From Bacteroidales bacterium (GTDB taxonomy: Bacteria > Bacteroidota > Bacteroidia > Bacteroidales > JAOZVK01), in the NCBI GenBank assembly GCA_029938185.1, contig JAOZVK010000063.1, positions 1 through 16,156 of the forward strand: a stretch of 16,156 bases of DNA. Reading direction: 5' to 3'. Shown here in pieces: positions 14,228 through 16,156 of the stretch (position 1 is its first letter; each line of letters starts with the position of its first letter). Under the pieces are notes generated by a model that did not search any database, was not told the origin of the DNA, and saw nothing but the letters and a program-made list of their open reading frames with translations. The translations under genes were made by a program, and so were the position numbers.

Positions 14228-14235
14228 AAACATGT
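14228..14235. repeat. Target-site duplication, right of MITE A3
   Basis: Exact copy of 14103-14110 (AAACATGT). Confidence 0.8.
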
Positions 14236-14412
14236 TACATATTCTTGTTTGTTTACATAGTTTGTTATTGTATTTATTAGTTACAACTGAAAATCAATAA
14301 TATAAATATCTGTGTGGCTTCAAGCTGGTCATATAAAAATACGAGCAAAAATAGCTTCTTTAAGTTTTTTATTAGTTCCTAAAATGTTTTTTTATTTCGT
14401 TAGTAAGTTTTT

Positions 14413-14474
14413 TTGCTGAAAGGGCATAAGCATTAACATGGGGCAACACCCTATGTATAAATGTATTCGTAAGC
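14413..14474. repeat. Possible intergenic repeat remnant
   Basis: The stretch runs from TTGCTGAAAGGGCATAAGC through CATGGGGCAACACCCTATG, which contains an imperfect dyad CATGGG/CCCTATG, to CGTAAGCAA. It is G+C-richer than its surroundings and resembles, from memory, a repeat common between genes in Bacteroidota. There is only one copy in this window, so this is tentative. Confidence 0.3.
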
Positions 14475-14621
14475 AAAAATGCCATAAAAAAGCAACACAA
14501 TAATAAAAAGAATGAAATAAGAACTAATAATATTGTTGTAATTTATTAATTTTTATAAGACCACTGCAAAGCTAAAGTTTTAGATTTACTTAATTATAAT
14601 AAATATTAAAAATTCAAACAT

Positions 14622-15935
14622 ATGAAAAAATATATAGTTATTTTATTAATATTTTTTTTAGGACTTATAACGCCTAATACGAATGCATATAATATTAAAG
14701 TAAAAATAAAGGGACTAAAAAATGAAAAAATTCATTTGGCATACTATTTCGAAGATAGCCACTATATTGTAAACACAATAACGCTCAACAATAGAGGAGA
14801 AGGAGTATTTTATAAAAAAGATACTTTAAAAGCTGGTATATATTTAGTAATAATTCCTAAAAAGAGTTTTTTTGATATATTGATTGATAAAGATACTAAA
14901 TTTAGTATAAAAACTGATACTGTAAACTATATCGAAAATATGAAAATCTCTAAATCGTTTGACAATAAGATATTTTATGAATATCAGAAAAAAGCAGTCA
15001 AAATATTTAAAAAAATAAATAGTCTTAATCTGAAAAAGAAAAATACTACTAAAGACTCTATTTCAATTATTGATAAAAAACTAAAAGATTTAAGTACCGA
15101 ATTAGATAATATTCAAAAAAAGTATTTAGAAAAATATCCTGATTCATTTTTTGCTGCATTACTAAAAGCTATGCGAAGCAAAAGTAATGACGATTTTGAT
15201 TTTTCGGATGCAAGACTTCTTAGAAGCCCAATGATGTATCGAAAAATAAGAATGCATATTGCAAAAAATATTGAAAGTGGAAGTGCAAACATAAATAAGG
15301 AAAATGATGATTTGATAAAAAAAACAGAAGCAAATATGGAGATATACCAATATGTGACAACCCATCTTTTAAGCTTCTATAATACTTTTTATAAAATAGG
15401 GATGAATGAAGTATTTGTTCATATTGCCGAAAAATATTTTTTACCCAAAAAAGCTAAATGGTTGCCAACAAAAGCTCTTAAAGAAATTGCAGAAAGAAGA
15501 GACATGTTTAAAAAAAGTTTTGTTGGACAAAAAGCTTCTGATATAAAACTAAAAGATTCTACTGGAAACAATATTTCATTATTTAGTCTGAAATCAAGAT
15601 ATATTATTTTATTTTTTTGGTCTACTGGATGTGGACATTGCGAAAATGTTAATAATAAATTAGTTACAATATACGAAGAACTAAAAAAGAAAGATATTGA
15701 AGTATTTTCTATAAATACATCAAGAAATCATAAGGAGTGGAAACAAATGCTTAAAGCTGGAAAATATAAATGGCTTAATGGGATGGATATTGATAAAAAA
15801 AGCATGTATCAAATAGATTACTATGTATTTAGTACTCCATCTATGTATTTTATTGACAATAATAGAAAAATTGTTGCCAAACGCTATGGTGATGAAAATA
15901 TAAATGCATTTATTGATTATGTAATTAAAAATTAA
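14622..15935 (+). CDS. TlpA-like thiol-disulfide protein with DUF4369-type N-terminus
   Basis: This is a 437-residue protein with a signal peptide (about 1-22, ending TNA). Residues 24-105 look like a DUF4369 beta domain (KVKIKGLKNEKIHLAYYF at 26-43, then strands with AGIYLVII). Residues about 110-290 are a lysine-rich helical middle region. Residues 298-437 form a thioredoxin fold of the TlpA/AhpC type: GQKASDIKLKDSTGNNISL (302-320), then FWSTGCGHC (332-340) with redox Cys337 and Cys340, and a cis-proline at Pro406 in FSTPSMYFID. It probably acts outside the cytoplasm in disulfide reduction or exchange; such Bacteroidota proteins are numerous and their substrates are mostly unknown. There is no lipobox. 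It is a single gene, followed 10 bp later by repeat B2. Confidence 0.88.
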   Translation: MKKYIVILLIFFLGLITPNTNAYNIKVKIKGLKNEKIHLAYYFEDSHYIVNTITLNNRGEGVFYKKDTLKAGIYLVIIPKKSFFDILIDKDTKFSIKTDTVNYIENMKISKSFDNKIFYEYQKKAVKIFKKINSLNLKKKNTTKDSISIIDKKLKDLSTELDNIQKKYLEKYPDSFFAALLKAMRSKSNDDFDFSDARLLRSPMMYRKIRMHIAKNIESGSANINKENDDLIKKTEANMEIYQYVTTHLLSFYNTFYKIGMNEVFVHIAEKYFLPKKAKWLPTKALKEIAERRDMFKKSFVGQKASDIKLKDSTGNNISLFSLKSRYIILFFWSTGCGHCENVNNKLVTIYEELKKKDIEVFSINTSRNHKEWKQMLKAGKYKWLNGMDIDKKSMYQIDYYVFSTPSMYFIDNNRKIVAKRYGDENINAFIDYVIKN

Positions 15936-15945
15936 TATATTAGAT

Positions 15946-15981
15946 AAGGTCTTCGACCTATTTATAGTTGCTTACGCATTA
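15946..15981 (+). repeat. Repeat B copy 2, after the TlpA-like gene
   Basis: This is the intact form: AGGTC-TTC-GACCT dyad (15947-15959), TATTTATAG spacer and TTGCTTACGCATTA. It starts 10 bp after the stop codon and has the same orientation relative to its gene as copies 1 and 4. Confidence 0.7.
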
Positions 15982-15999
15982 GTAAGTAATTAACAATGA

Positions 16000-16045
16000 A
16001 TAATGGACAATTAACAATTTTGTTTACGCCAGAATTACAATAAGT
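16000..16045 (+). repeat. AT-rich intergenic repeat E, copy 2
   Basis: It resembles 4404-4452 in order and spacing of blocks (TAATGGA, TTAA, AATTTTG, TTACGC, GAATTA, GTTA). Similarity is moderate. Confidence 0.4.
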
Positions 16046-16156
16046 TACAACTTTACAAAGTGTCGATTTTATACAATGACCTACTTATAAAGACAACTTA
16101 GGGCAAATCACAAATAATAATTAACCATTTACACTTGTTATTCTAAGCTTTAACGG

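Larger units (their letters stand above)
13607..14621. other. 1-kb gene-free region with repeats
   Basis: I see no convincing gene. It holds repeat C2 (13713-13804), MITE copy A3 (14111-14227) with its target duplications, and a possible repeat remnant at 14413-14474. A 38-codon open frame on the minus strand (14372-14485) coincides with that remnant and is not a convincing gene. No TAnnTTTG promoter was recognised for either flanking gene. Confidence 0.55.
15936..16156. other. Window end, gene-free
   Basis: It contains repeat B2 and repeat E copy 2. TTACACTTGTTA at 16131-16142 is one base from the TACANNTGTA palindrome. No gene start is visible before the window ends. Confidence 0.5.

Noticed and set aside
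14372..14485. Minus-strand 37-residue open frame beginning ATG
   Set aside because: It overlaps a probable intergenic repeat remnant and has no recognisable protein family or ribosome-binding signal.
1..16156. tRNA, rRNA or known riboswitch
   Set aside because: No cloverleaf with TTC-type T-loop and CCA-proximal stem, no rRNA-like conserved stretch and no recognisable aptamer core was seen by eye. The cloverleaf-like element at 177-327 lacks tRNA consensus bases and is far too long.

Overview
The window is a very AT-rich stretch (about three quarters A+T by eye) that reads as a chromosomal segment of a Bacteroidota bacterium. Several things point there: small outer-membrane barrels and lipoproteins of types common in that phylum, a RemB-like outer-membrane protein, a DUF2807 lipoprotein, a TlpA-like protein with a DUF4369-type N-terminus, candidate promoters of the TAnnTTTG type, and no clear Shine-Dalgarno sequences. 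TAA, TAG and TGA all serve as stops, so the genetic code is standard. No tRNA, rRNA, CRISPR array, integrase or transposase gene was seen.

Layout. 1-908: gene-free leader with a 151-bp inverted-repeat element, a long hairpin and a cluster of TACANNTGTA palindromes. 909-1301: small XRE-type regulator. 1302-2215: gene-free, with MITE copy A1 and a long dyad before pyrD. 2216-3241: pyrD. 3353-4324: SUKH (SMI1/KNR4) protein. 4325-4923: repeats and MITE copy A2. 4924-5457 (-): small outer-membrane barrel. 5458-6083: promoter and element D. 6084-9563: three-gene envelope operon (DUF2807 lipoprotein, PagL-like acyloxyacyl hydrolase, RemB-like outer-membrane protein). 9776-10795 (-): STELLO/DUF288 glycosyltransferase-like protein. 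10980-12002: low-specificity threonine aldolase. 12282-12533 (-): antitoxin-like small gene broken by an in-frame TAA. 12599-13606 (-): nitronate monooxygenase. 13607-14621: repeats and MITE copy A3. 14622-15935: TlpA-like thiol-disulfide protein.

The genes are mostly single transcription units, and only 6084-9563 is a clear operon. Core metabolism (pyrD, threonine aldolase, nitronate monooxygenase) is mixed with envelope functions.

The most notable content is between the genes. Three copies of a 117-126-bp miniature element (A1-A3) carry GGCTA/TAGCC-type ends, and two of them have perfect 8-bp target duplications. A related element (D) has similar ends. A 36-bp dyad repeat (B) sits at gene ends. 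A 92-bp repeat (C) occurs twice without gaps, upstream of two metabolic genes. A palindrome family (TACANNTGTA) occurs seven times, only around the XRE regulator, and is a candidate operator array. None of these has a recognisable protein partner in the window.
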